Shown here: positions 20,180 through 31,250 of the stretch, piece after piece
Position numbering within the stretch: the stretch's first letter is position 1
Layout: each line of letters opens with the position of its first letter
From: Tricholoma matsutake
Taxonomy: Eukaryota; Basidiomycota; Agaricomycetes; Agaricales; Tricholomataceae
DNA: 64,000 nt
Reading direction: 5' to 3'
Assembly (NCBI GenBank): GCA_026075535.2
Contig: AP026540.1
Coordinates: 10,664,001 to 10,728,000 of the forward strand
The notes under the pieces: model-generated
Told to the model about the DNA's origin: nothing
Seen by the model: only the letters and a program-made list of their open reading frames with translations
Databases searched by the model: none
Position numbers and translations under genes: made by a program

Positions 20180-20620
20180 CTTCCTTCCATCACCCTGAAA
20201 AAGATGGATACAATAATGGCAACTAGTGTTGCCTTGAGCAACTTTTGGCATTTTTGTATATTGAGAATAACCTGATACCATGTGCCCAGACCACTTAGTG
20301 TTGAGAGAGGACTTATTGACTTTGGGGTCATGCATCCACTTAAATATTTTGATAATTTCATAAATTTTATTGGAATTGATATTGCCCTTGATTTATTTTT
20401 TACTGGTTGACTTGAAAAAATGAGTCAAGGGCAACATCAATTCCAATAAAGTTTATAAAATTCTCAAAATATTTACATGGATGCAAGACCCCAAAAGTTG
20501 ATGGGTCCTCTCTCAACACTAAGTGGTCCGGGCACATGGTATCAAGCTATTCTCAATATACAAAAATGCCAAAAGTCAGTCAAGGCAACACTAACGGCAA
20601 TGGCATCCATAACAAATGTA
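20180..20620. repeat. Fold-back inverted repeat of about 210-bp arms within Gypsy-3 gag
   Basis: About 20180-20395 and 20405-20620 are inverted copies. Both arms carry TTTTTGTATATTGAGAATA or its complement, CACTTAGTGTTGAGAGAGGA and TTTATTGGAATTGAT. The centre is only about 10-20 bp. The right arm is in the coding orientation of the element (PLSTLSGPGTWYQAILNIQKCQ), so the left arm is an inverted duplication of gag sequence. Confidence 0.8.
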
Positions 20621-20964
20621 GAAGATTACATGGCACTACAAATTGAAACCCCTTGACACCAACCTAAATGCAAACCTGAAGAGGTTCAAATGCCCTGGGA
20701 TACCCAACCAGAATATAAGTAATCGAGAATGCAATAGCCAACATAAATGCACCTCAGCAGGGGGGAGAGTTGAACGATGACTATTGTAGGCATCATGCCA
20801 CAGCTACCCGCCATCACCATGTTATGTTCAACAAGACACCATCACTGACGGCCTAGCATCAACTGGACACCAATGAAGATACATAGTCCACTCAGCCCCT
20901 CGCTACTGAAATGTCTGAAGCATCGGGACCTGCAATCCAAGTCCCTCGAACAGCATGAATCCCT

Positions 20965-21399
20965 ATGGCAAATACCATCGAGGATCAAATTGCTTACCAA
21001 CACCTTAGGAATAAGGACCTTGAAGAGGCTGGGACCTCATTATATGATGACCAAGGGATTATGTTCAATGGACATCGCCACATCAATATGTTGGACCCTC
21101 GCTACACATGGACAGCGAGACCAACACAAACATCTAACAAGCCTAGTGGTGGTAGTGATGGCTCTGATGACCAAAGCAATGGAAGTCAAAGGCACCCTCC
21201 GGACCCACCTCATGTCCCATGTCAACCCATGCATGACCGTACCCCCTATGGTAGAGCTGGGAATGGTGGAGGTGGTGGAGGCGACAATGGTGGACCCCCT
21301 GGTGATGGAGGAGGCTTTGATCCTGGAGGAGACGACCCAGATCGACCGCATAATCAATGCTTACTACTTAGGGGCTATTCTATGCCACCGGCGGATTGA
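20965..21399 (+). pseudogene. Gypsy-3 gag, middle part (Gly/Asp-rich)
   Basis: ATG-opened 144-codon frame. A region with EDQIAYQHLRNKDLEEAG and RHINMLDPRYTW is followed by a low-complexity Gly/Asp/Pro tract (GNGGGGGGDNGGPPGDGGGF), then a TGA. Comparable Gly/Asp-rich sequence occurs at the same place in Gypsy-4 Gag (PPDGDGSGGDDDGSDSD). Flanking in-frame TGA codons interrupt it. Confidence 0.6.
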
Positions 21400-21535
21400 G
21401 CCAGGTTACATACACGTACACACAACCTCAGAGCACCACTGCAACCAGATGCATGAGCACCTGCTATGATTGTGCTGGGAACACCTCACTATTTGACTCA
21501 AGATCCTGGAAGGAACAAAAGTTTGTAGAGCTGAC

Positions 21536-21780
21536 ATGAGCTCCATAGGACAGTACAGCAGGTCTCCTAAGTTCTCAGACTTAGAGAACTGGCTTATAAA
21601 TGTGGTCGTGATGCTCCAAGCCATTCAATATGGTGGAGACAATAGGAATCAGGAATGCATGCTCTGCATACCTGAATTCTTGGATGGCAAAGCAAAGAAA
21701 TGGTACTCACGACATGTTATCCACGTAAACCAGTCACAGCTACATTGGACTTTTGAAGAAGTAATTATTGGCTTATACAA
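21536..21780 (+). pseudogene. Gypsy-3 gag capsid core, interrupted by Gypsy-2
   Basis: Capsid-like segment SPKFSDLENWLINVVVMLQA...EFLDGKAKKWYSRHV...WTFEEVIIGLYN, parallel to Gypsy-4 (ESFERWLNALLWWLKV...ENTALTWFEDSV...WTFKEVITGLYDQF). The frame is cut at 21780 by the left LTR of Gypsy-2 and resumes in frame at 32253. Confidence 0.8.
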
Positions 21781-22823
21781 TGATGACTCTTGGTGGTACT
21801 CGATACTGAGTTTAACACCTAAATAAAACACAAACCCTACGACTGCAGGTGCATTCTAATTGCGAAGGTTCAGCTAGAGGGTCTTGGTTCATCCTTTGAA
21901 ATACAACTGAACCTGATATGAGAATAATAGTGATAGTTGAGAAGATGCAGTTATGCAGAACAGTATGGAAAGCAAACGTGGATGCAAAAGATTTGATAAT
22001 ATGAAGGTGCAGTACGACGATACAATAAGCGCAACCGAAATGCGCAATGCGACACGATAATGCACAATAAGATGAAGGTGCAACACAGCAATTTGAGAGC
22101 GAGATGATGTAGAACCTCGAAAATGAGGACTATGTGAGAGAGGGAATGAGATTGACGTATGATTCTCTGCCTGTCTAGGCACTATTTTACAAGACTGTTT
22201 TATGCTACAAAAATTAAAGTAAAAGGAGTTAGATGAAAAAGCACAAACTCTCAGATCGCAAGTTCCACCCATAAAAACAATTGCCTTGATAAGAAGATAA
22301 AAGAGGACTAAATGAATATAATGTTGGATCACAAATGGTTACCATATTTGGTGTGCCTTCGTTGATGTGCTTCGGGCTTCTCAGAGTTTGTGTGCACGAT
22401 AGCGCTATGCAGTAGGAACACCTGATGTCGTTAATGAATATTGATTATATCATTGTTCTGACCATCAGAGTGACTGAAATGAGTTGCTGATGTATGATAC
22501 TATTGAAACTGCAAAATGCACAAAAAGGCGCAAAAGGGCGCAAAACATGCAAAACACGCAAAACACGCAAAAAGGCGCATTTGGTGAACACAGATCACTG
22601 ATGTGGAGGGGTGTGGAGAATGACCTTGTAAGATACCAAATTGCTTGAACAGTGGATCAGAATTGTAGTCCAGTGTATAAGGCCATTTGTAGAGAAGTCA
22701 CAAAGGAAAGCGCAAAATGTGGCTTGTAGCGTAGTGCGCCAGGTGATCAGAACATCTTATGAATGTTAGTAGAATCGCAAAAAATACCATAGTGCATGTG
22801 CAGAACAGTATGCAGTTGTATCA
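21781..22823 (-). repeat. Gypsy-2 3' LTR
   Basis: 1043 bp, bounded by TGAT...ATCA. It contains a short tandem run of GCAAAA words near 22530-22580 (AAAAGGCGCAAAAGGGCGC, AACACGCAAAACACGC) that is shortened in the other LTR and explains most of the length difference. Confidence 0.9.
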
Positions 22824-24763
22824 TATCCTCCCAACTGAAGTTTTGACTGTCCTCAGTCATCCAATGATGTGTCAGCAGAGCAGTGCACTCATGTAAGCAA
22901 TGTTTGATGCGCTGCCTTCTGCTTCTTATTTATCAACCAACACCATCTATCCTCAACAACTCTTTGCAACCTCGCAATTTGACATTCCAAATGACTTCTG
23001 CATTCACTAGTGTGCTCAGAGATGCCATCTTATCGCTGGAGACAACCATTCCCACTCTTGAAAGTGAAGAATCTGTCCTACAGGCTTGGGGCAAACATTT
23101 CTGTGGGAAATTGGTGCACATTTCTGTATTATGATCGGAACATCAATAAACAATGTGGTCTGGGTAGGAGATGTATAAAAGATGTCCCGATACTGTCCCA
23201 GGCGATCAGGAACTCGAAGCGCTGTTGGTAAAAGCATGCGCCATGTTTTGCAAAGTCCTGCATAAGGAATGGTTGGAATGGGGTACGGAATTGATGCCCA
23301 ACATGTAGAACATAATCGCGAGGCCAAGAGGCAAGCTAAAATCGAGCGCATGATGTTGGAACTTGCAGAGCAGAAGGAAAATCGTGCACATTGAGTTGAT
23401 GCATGAGAAGCGCAGCAAGCATCTTTGACAAAGGAAATGATGGCACCCAGAGTGAATATGGAACAGATTGAAGGGGAATTTCGAGTGTTAGATGAAGCAA
23501 AGGCATTAGATGAACAGGAAGTGAGGGAGGATGAAGAAAATTGGCTGAATTTAATGTCATCACTGTTAGATCTGGAACTGGATGTCAACATGGATGGGGA
23601 AGATAGTACAATGTATCGGACGAGCACGTTTCCGACCGAGGGGGAAAGCAAACTTGGCGAAGATGAAGCAGTGACTGACGGTGGGGATAGCGCAGTGTCA
23701 AAGCAAGTGACACATCAATCTGTCTACGTCGCAGTTCCTCCTATGCCTACTGAATGGGCTGCTTCACAAGGTGATCGTGGTCCAGTGAGTGGCATATTGA
23801 TTCTATTGGCACTTTTTTCTCAGTGTATGCTGTTTTTCAAAGTGCGATAGCTGTCGTCGGATGATTAAGTCGACTAAATGCATCGTCATCAGTGGGAAGT
23901 GGTGTTGAAACTGCGCAAAGTCAAAGCACAAATGTGAATGGACAGATTGGACGACAGTGGAGTTGCATGGAAAGAAAGCTGTTAAAACATCAAAGACTCA
24001 GGTACCTGGTGAGTGGCTCGGGTTAATAAATGGTAGGCCCACATAATCTGATTTGGTAGGAGATGAAACACCATCTGACAATGACAATGAAATTGAGGTT
24101 ATCGACAGTCCACCAACAGGTCGGCATTCAAAGTGCAGGAAGATTGCACCTGAGGTGCCCGTTACATCGCAAGAACATCCAAGGCCTTATCATCTCATCA
24201 CAAAGCGGACAGATACAGAGTTGCAGGGAGGGCATACGAGTATGCACGAGGACATTTCTGAGGGAGCCAGTCGAGGAATGGACATAGCCAGTCTCGGGGG
24301 GATGGTGGAGGCGCTGAGTGTGGTGCAATGTCAGTCGTTGGCTGCCATTCTCGAGGCAGTGCATAGTTGCTTGTCACAGGATGTTCAAGCTTCTCTTGTC
24401 GAAGTTGAGGTCGCGCAAAGTCGGTTGCAGAGCATGGAACAGGTGCAGTGGGAGGCAAAATTGAAATTGGATGCTGTGGTGAAGTGTCTTGAGGCACTCA
24501 AAGATGAGGAGTAGTCATGTCCTGTGTCCAATGTTATTCCTGTACAATTGATGTATTCTGTGTTGTCGTTAATTAGAACATTTTCTTTGTGTTGGAAATG
24601 TGCTTTTGCACTTATGTGCACAAAAATATTGCAAAATGTGTGGAAATATAAAAGGATGTAACAACTGATAAGGGCATTGGAAACGGAAATTGTGTAGGCA
24701 CAGAAATATGCATAACTCCGATTGCTCTCCTCCCAACTGAAATCTTGACTGTCCACAGTCACT
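22824..24763. repeat. Duplicated polypurine-tract region flanking the antisense gene
   Basis: CTCCCAACTGAAGTTTTGAC followed by TGTCCTCAGTCA (from 22829) recurs as CTCCCAACTGAAATCTTGAC with TGTCCACAGTCA (from 24731). In element sense these end in CAGTTGGGAGGA, a plausible polypurine tract, next to the 3' LTR in one case and next to the end of pol in the other. The antisense gene lies between them. Confidence 0.75.
23300..24514 (+). pseudogene. Antisense zinc-cluster-like gene carried by Gypsy-2
   Basis: It lies between integrase and the 3' LTR, on the strand opposite to gag-pol. Exons read HVEHNREAKRQAKIERMMLELA..., the acidic 23425-23850 segment (EENWLNLMSSLLDLELDVN), then a Cys cluster around 23845-23940: C-D-S-C-R-R...K-C...W-C-stop-N-C-A-K-S-K-H-K-C-E-W, i.e. 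C-x2-C ... C ... C-x2-C-x6-C. An intron (GTGAGT near 24009 to TTGGTAG at 24060) joins in frame to GDETPSDNDNEIEVIDSPP. The end is a coiled-coil-like stretch (QSRLQSMEQVQWEAKLKLDA) and a TAG at 24512. A TGA inside the Cys cluster, and others upstream, make this copy a pseudogene. It resembles an uncharacterised basidiomycete Cys-cluster family; DNA binding is only a guess. Confidence 0.6.
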
Positions 24764-24975
24764 AAGATGGTTGGGGGAGAAAGAAAAAAAATTATTGAAA
24801 TATGGGAAAGGCTCAGTAGATCATCATGGCCAAAAAACCCATAGGTTGCGCAATCGTGGAATATGTCCAGTTGCGACTTTAAAGAAAGAGAATAGTCCGA
24901 AAATAAAAGTGAAAATAGAGCACATAAACAGGGGAAAGAGAAACATGCATATGACGGTGTGCAAAAGAAAACGTG

Positions 24976-26883
24976 CTAATCCGCATCCTTGATGTTGCTT
25001 TCATCATCTTGTACCTCTCCAGGATCGGCATCATCTTTATCGTCTGAGTCTGCGATCTCTGATTCTTCCATCTCTTGTAGATGAGTGGTACTGATGTTGA
25101 GCGCTATATCCAGAATTGCGATGAATTTGTGCGCATAATAGGGAACTAGTCAGAAAGTGGCAATCGGTCGATCAAATATGGTTCCATCGAGTTCGGAGAC
25201 AATATAAGCTCCACCTCTGTGTCTGGAGACAATGACAAGGGGTCCTAAATAGCGTGGTCACATTTTGCAGTTGAGACTTTTCTCAATCACTGTATTGCAC
25301 ATAAGTACTAATTCACCTTGTTGGAAGTTAAAATTGTGGATGGATTTCCAATGTAGGTGCTTGGAATGCTTGGCAGCTTAGTGTCTTGCGGCATAGACTC
25401 GGGAGTGAATGCGCTTGAGGTCTTCCGGCCACTTTTGTAAAGCGCATGCTCATCTTGCGATTGAATCAGTGGTCGAAGGAATGGAATCAGGGGGTGGATT
25501 AAGGTATGTCACTTCAATGATGTCGAGGGGAATCAAAGGTTGCATTCCTGTGATGATAAAATATGGAGAAACACCAAGACATTTTCAAATTGTGATGCGC
25601 TCTGCCCAAAAGACAGAATAGAGTGATTGAAATTATTTTGACTCGACCCCATCGGTGGCTTTAATGAGTGCTTGATGTATGTCGAAGTGTGCATGTTCAA
25701 CAATACCGTTAGCTTGAGAGTTATAACCAGAAATGCGAATATGGTGTAAATGATAGCACTTACTAAGGTATGCAAGTGCTTTGACGAAGGGTTTGCCATT
25801 GTCCATGACAATCTCGTAAAGTGCGCCCCATCTGCATATGAGGTCTTGGAACATCCAATCGCCAAGCGCAGTCAAATTTTCCTTAGCTAGTGTGTGGAAT
25901 TTGGGCCAAGTTGAAAGTGAACAGCGGCCCTGGACGATATATTTCTTTCTGAAAGATGTTGGCAAATGCATGGTGTTGATATAAACCTTGCCAAAAAGTG
26001 GAGTGGGCATCGTGATGACCGGTGGTATGAGAACCTTCTGTGTTTGTTGTATTTGACAAATGTGGCAGGTGCAAATGAACCAAACTATATCATCGATGAT
26101 GTGAGGCCACCAAAAGTGTCCTAGTAAAGCAGCGTGAGTCACATAAAATCACTTATGACCAATGTTGTCATGTACTGCATGCAATATCGAAAGACGTTGT
26201 GACTGCCATATAATGAGCTGATGTGCACCTTGGGGATGTCGTCGCCACAACCATTTGTCATCTTTGAAGAAGCCAGTCGGATAGCGCATAAAGGTGTCAT
26301 ACTCCGCATCAGAAAAGTTGCTAGGACGCTGCAAAGTGTCCATCCAAATCCAAACTAAATCCAGTTTCTCGTCTTCTGCGTCAGCTGCAGGACTGTGAGG
26401 TACTTGGCTATAATCATCATCATACATAGGCATGGGATCATGGGGGCTTTGCACTTTCAATGAGGGTTCTGGCTGCGTTAGCACGAATAGCTGCAGTATA
26501 ACCGAATGGCTAATAGGCTGGAGTGCATGCATGAAGCCGTGTAGCTCATCTATCCAATCATCAAATTCTTCATCTTCATCTTCTTCTAAATCATCCAGTT
26601 GCCAAGGTTGTCACGAAAGACCATCTGGATCGTGAACTGCTCCCTTGACATGAATGAGGGTGAAGTGAAAGGTTAAGATAGAAATGATCCAGCGATTAAT
26701 GCTGGCAGAAGGTTGAATATTGGGGTTTCGAAGCATGCCTTTGATGTAATGTGCATCAGTTTCGACTATCAGGTTACAAACACCAATAACATAGAGTCGT
26801 AGACTGCAGAGTGCACAATAGAGTCCGAAGATTTCTAGCTTAGGTTGCAAAAAATGTGCTTCTCTATCATTCAATGTGATCAA
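24976..26883 (-). pseudogene. Gypsy-2 RNase H and integrase (decayed, one frame)
   Basis: Continuation of the RT frame. RNase H-like (REAHFLQPKLEIFGLYCALC, IVETDAHYIKGML), a linker with acidic residues, the integrase zinc part (FICTCHICQIQQTQ), the core with MDNGKPF, YNSQANGIVEHAH, and a GPL-type module RYLGPLVIVSRHRGGAYIV. The acidic C-terminus ends at a TAG at 24976. In-frame stops I can read are mainly TGA (seven of nine). No chromodomain is seen, unlike Gypsy-1. Confidence 0.8.
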
Positions 26884-26889
26884 GCCAAA

Positions 26890-28587
26890 TCAGTTATAAG
26901 TATGCTTCTTGACATTGGTGGGGTCTTGTTGGCAGAGGAAGAAGCCGACTGCAATTTTTGATGTGTCGACAGCAAGAATAACTGGGGAGTCTGATGTATA
27001 GTTGATAGGTTTAAGTGCAGGGCATTTGAGTATGGCTTGTTTCACATCGTTTTGCGCAGCAATCTGCCCTGGGCCCCATTCAAAGGGAATGTCCTTGCAC
27101 GTAAGTTTATTCAAAGCATGGATGCGATGTGCGTAGTTCCGAATATAAATGCACATAAGACTGACTGTGCTGAGGAAGGCACAAACTTCAGAAAGACTAT
27201 GGCAAGTGCCCCAATTGCGAATAACATCGACTTTGCCAGTATCTGGCTTCCTTCCATCTGGCGTGCAGTAGTGACCGATGATAATGAAATTTTCGATGCA
27301 CAACATGGATTTTGTGCCTGAGAATGTACCACCGCTGTATTTCATGTGCTGAACAATGCAATTTATGTTCTGGAAATGCTCCCACACAAAGCGCCAAATG
27401 CCAGAATTACTGGCTAGAGTCTCGCAGGAACCATCTGGGAGAAGATAGCACGTCGAGGGACCTTTTACTGGAACATCGTCGATGTACAGTATAGTATAAG
27501 TCGGAATCTCGGATTGTAGAATGTGGCAAACATTGTCATGAAAGATAGGGACCAAGTTCATCCATCCCATTGGTAGGGTAACAAGTCGCATCGCACTGTA
27601 TGGGGTTTGGAAAGTCGTGAAGTCACGTGATGATTCTTTGATTAAGTGCTTGTCATATCCGACATATAAATTGAGTATGGCGCCACATGAACGTCCAGCA
27701 AATTGTTCTGCGAGGTGCTCAGGAGTAGGGGTAACACTGGAATGTTTGATTGTGACACGATTAAGTGGTTCAAGACTATGGACAATGCGCAGCGCCTTTC
27801 CATCTTTCTTTAGGGTGCAAAACCAGCGAGAATGGTAAGCTGAGTTTGAGCGCTCGTAGATGCCCAATTCGATCTTCTTATGGATGATGGCGCATACTTC
27901 ATCGTAGATACCTGGGGGAATTGGAATATTGCGCTCAATCCAAGGCGTGTGCGGGATGACAGGGATTTCGACTGGTGGAAAGAATTTGGTCTTAAAACTG
28001 CTGCGTTTGAGGTCGCTCCATGCGAAGGCTTCGTTCTGTAGGGACATGAGGTGATGTAAAAGCTTTATTTTTTCAGGTAATAGGAATTCACCATGGCGTG
28101 TCTGTAATGCGATCATGTGCTCTTCAGTGTAATGTCCGATTGGTGTGAAAGATGGAGGGTTTGGTAGTAATGTCAGAATGGCAGCGAGAGGGTCACCAAT
28201 AATGTTGCACTCAATACAAAACTTGTTAGGGACAGACGCAATGACCGGTTTCACCTTTTTCGCAACAGGTTTATACTTCTTCTTCATCATGACTCCTTTC
28301 CTAGTTATGATCATTGGTTGTTCCTTATAAATTGCGTGCAAAGCATCAGGATCAGAAATGTCGGCGGGAATAAATACCATAGAGTCAAAAGAAGGTACAA
28401 GCACAGGAGTGGAACTGTTGGAACATTGAGATAAATAAAGGCACAAAATTATGGAGTCGGGGGAAACTGAATCCATCAGAACAATAGGAGCATATGAAGA
28501 GATTACAAAAAATCCAGTATCTGGATCAATGTTCACAACAATGGCAACTTCTCCTTGATCTTCAATCAAATCCTCAAAGTGATGCAA
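26890..28587 (-). pseudogene. Gypsy-2 reverse transcriptase
   Basis: 565-codon open stretch. Recognisable order: HTPWIERNIPIPPGIYDEV, the IELGIYERSNSAYHSRWFC fingers, KDGKALRIVHSLEPLN, the palm with YTILYIDD (catalytic YIDD), and the thumb/connection FIIIGHYCTPDGRKPDTGKV. In the first catalytic motif an aspartate appears replaced (AILNLYVGYD where LDL..G+ is expected), so it is probably inactive even without the stops on either side. It ends at a TGA at 26890, after which RNase H continues in frame. Confidence 0.85.
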
Positions 28588-28649
28588 AAATTTCCATGTT
28601 GTGCAAGGTTGACAGGAATGATGGGCAGCGCGCTATGTGATAACTGGTG

Positions 28650-29405
28650 TCAGGGTCGTCCTCGAGGTTTGGTTGGGATTGTGGAGATGAGTCCAGTGTT
28701 CGGATTGCTAATAGTAATCGTTTGCACTTTGTTCGGAAAATTGTGGACAATAGAGCGCATTAAAACATCAAAAGGACAGCCAAGAAGGATGTCATAGGCT
28801 GGCGAATGGATAACATGAACCTGAATATAGATGACAATGTTTCCTATACACACTGAAACGTTGTGCGCAAGACCAAGTGATTCATTGACATCGCCATTTG
28901 CAGATTGCATGTGTAAGTGGATGTGTGGATCGTACTGAAGGCTGAGATGGTGACACACTGCTTCCGACATTGCAATAATCTGTGAACTGGGGTCAAGGAT
29001 CACTTCAATATATTCCTGGTTATTGATTAGCAGCTCGATGGAGCACAGTGCATGTGACTCTTTCGCAACTTTCAAGATTTTGGGGTCCTTGGTCTCTCCC
29101 GGGCCCAGGTTATTGATATACTGTTTGATAGGGTCTTGTAATATAATCGGCTGAGGTTGCGCAATGGCGCTACTAGCTGGAGGGGTCATGTAAAGGGGTT
29201 TGTCGTTGGGGTCTGCGATGTCTAGCTTGTATTGTGTGAAGGGCAGAATACTGGCAAAATTTGTGGAAACGATGTCCATACTGTTCATCACGATGTGCTT
29301 TGGAGTAACCTGCTCTCGATGACGCTGGCGCAAATCTGGAGAAAGTGACAATAGCTCTTCATGGGAAACCATAACTGAAGGTGCTTTCATTGCCCGCTTG
29401 TACAC
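28650..29405 (-). pseudogene. Gypsy-2 aspartic protease region
   Basis: Retropepsin-like fold: ELLINNQEYIEVILDPSSQ, then SEAVCHHLSLQYDP, LGLAHNVSVCIGNIVIYIQV and AYDILLGCPFDVL. The catalytic D-S/T-G triad reads D-P-S here. I recall D-P-G-S in relatives, so a Gly may be lost in this copy, though the Pro seems a family trait. Not in the same frame as the RT segment that follows. Confidence 0.75.
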
Positions 29406-30029
29406 ATCATTGATAATCTTTGGGTCCTGGATAGGAACAATGGTACGATACGACGGTTCTTTACCCTTGGAAGTGGTCGAGGGACCAGTTGTCTTATCAC
29501 CTACAATGGGTACAAAATGCGCTTCCGGGATGTTGGAATAGGGGTGAACTGGGGGATCACTAATGGTCTCGGTCTCACACTCAATAGGGGGAGAAGGCTG
29601 GCATTTGTCAACTGGAGCTGGCTGAGGCTCATTAGCGGGTGCACTTCCATCATTCTGGGGTGTGCGCAGAGGTCATTGCAGAATCTCTACACCATTGAAC
29701 ACTTGTTTCTTGCGAAGCGCCAATAGTTCTCGCTCGAGGGAATTGATGTGCTCTTCTTTTGTGAGCTGCGGAATCTTAATCATGTTGGCAGGGATTGTCA
29801 AAGGTGGGGAAGTGGAAACATATGTCGATTGAATTTGTGCAGTAGGCATTGGTAGAGGTGCTATGTTATAGATGAGCTGCACATTCGTATTAGAAGAGAG
29901 TTGCCCTGATGCAATCTGTCCTGGATTGCGTCTATGCCATTCTTCGATACATTCCGCTAAGTGTTTGCCTGGAATCGAACGTGGAACAAATCTGCCACCG
30001 GGGAGAACGACATGTCCTTCAGCATTTTG

Positions 30030-31133
30030 TCAACATTTTCCTTCTGATATAAGTTGTTCGATTGTGTCGCAGTCAGGAATATAATGACCGATCTGACCAC
30101 AACCATTGCATGTGTTGTTCGTGTGTTGTGTAGGATAGTCTCGTCGCAACATGTTCAATGCTGTAATGATGGTCTGGGTCATGCACTCAAATAACATATT
30201 GAAGTCCTCGATTTTTATGACAGGAGGACTGGATGGAGGCTGAGGTGCAGGTGCAACATAGGCGGGATATGGAGCGTATGGGGAAAATGATGCAGCGCCT
30301 TGTGACAAGAATTCAGAAAGTGGCTGGAAATATCTTCCTGGTCCATCGAAGATGAAGTCGATGGCATCACGTATCACATCTAATGAATAGGGAACATTCA
30401 TGGCTTGGTTCAGTACTGCGATAGAGAGATGGTTCAAAATATGCTTGAGCTGATCGGGTCGGAATACTCTAACAAACATCCTACTCTGGTCCAAGCATGC
30501 TAGAATACCTGGTCCAACTAAATACTCGCTAATGTTGAAGAACAATCGATAATAGCGTGCAATGTCTTCTGCAGTCATGAGGCCAATGCATGCAGCCTCA
30601 CCAATGAGTTTGTCTAGGTCGCTAATACTCCATTTGCTGCCATCGTGCGAACCAGGGTACAGCTTGCAAACTGCATCTTTGAATGCAGAATAGTTATGCA
30701 TAGTGCCATACTCTGTTAGATGCTTCCAAGTATCAGCAGTATCGCTGTCTACATAGTGCACGGTGTGAAACTTCTGGTCAGTTTCATTAGTGATGTTACA
30801 GTCTCGGAGTAGCTGTGCAACTTCATTGAAGTACTTTTGGAGCTCTCGTGGTTTTGTGGAATCAAAATGCGGCGCATTCTGGTTAGAGGCTGAGGGCATA
30901 TGCTGGGTAGCCATGGCTGGTGTGGTAATATGTGTGGATTGTTGTGAAGAGGTTAGGGAAAGGGGTAAAGGCTGGGAGACTGGTGATGAATGCGCAGATA
31001 CAGATGGTGTAAGCGGAGGAAGAGTTGAGTTGGATGGAGTGTTTGGTAGAGACAGCATGATCAGATAATGAGTATTGGCTAGGAAGAGAGTTTCGAAGTC
31101 GGGTGATTGTTTGCGGTGATGCGCAGCTCTCAA
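30030..31133 (-). CDS. gag: Gypsy-2 Gag
   Basis: 367 residues, open. A Ser/Pro/Thr-rich N-terminus is followed by a capsid-like core (FDSTKPRELQKYFNEVAQLL, a retroelement start PRELQ..F) and a Pro/Ala/Tyr-rich linker. A CCHC knuckle near the C-terminus (CNGCGQIGHYIPDC, C-x2-C-x4-H-x4-C) is followed by CDTIEQLISEGKC. The capsid/knuckle layout supports Gag. The remaining segment to the protease (29405-30030) is interrupted. The start is not certain. Confidence 0.85.
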   Translation of the reverse strand: MRAAHHRKQSPDFETLFLANTHYLIMLSLPNTPSNSTLPPLTPSVSAHSSPVSQPLPLSLTSSQQSTHITTPAMATQHMPSASNQNAPHFDSTKPRELQKYFNEVAQLLRDCNITNETDQKFHTVHYVDSDTADTWKHLTEYGTMHNYSAFKDAVCKLYPGSHDGSKWSISDLDKLIGEAACIGLMTAEDIARYYRLFFNISEYLVGPGILACLDQSRMFVRVFRPDQLKHILNHLSIAVLNQAMNVPYSLDVIRDAIDFIFDGPGRYFQPLSEFLSQGAASFSPYAPYPAYVAPAPQPPSSPPVIKIEDFNMLFECMTQTIITALNMLRRDYPTQHTNNTCNGCGQIGHYIPDCDTIEQLISEGKC

Positions 31134-31230
31134 AAGCTCAGTATGAAGGTCAGGGAAGGAATTAATAGTTAGGGTGAAGGGCGAGCTGATGGAGGTCTAA
31201 TTAAGGTCTGTATTCAAACCATTAGATGCC

Positions 31231-31246
31231 CTCGCGGTGGGCTCCA
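31231..31246 (-). promoter_or_regulatory. Gypsy-2 tRNA primer-binding site
   Basis: In element sense TGGAGCCCACCGCGAG begins 4 nt inside the 5' LTR. TGG pairs with the CCA end of a tRNA. The primer would have a 3' end CTCGCGGTGGGCTCCA; I cannot say which tRNA. This contrasts with the self-priming site inferred for Gypsy-1. Confidence 0.6.
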
Positions 31247-31250
31247 AAGT

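Noticed and set aside
22883..23134. Small plus-strand frames at the left edge of the antisense gene as independent genes
   Set aside because: They lack motifs and are interrupted. At most they are decayed 5' exons of the antisense gene.
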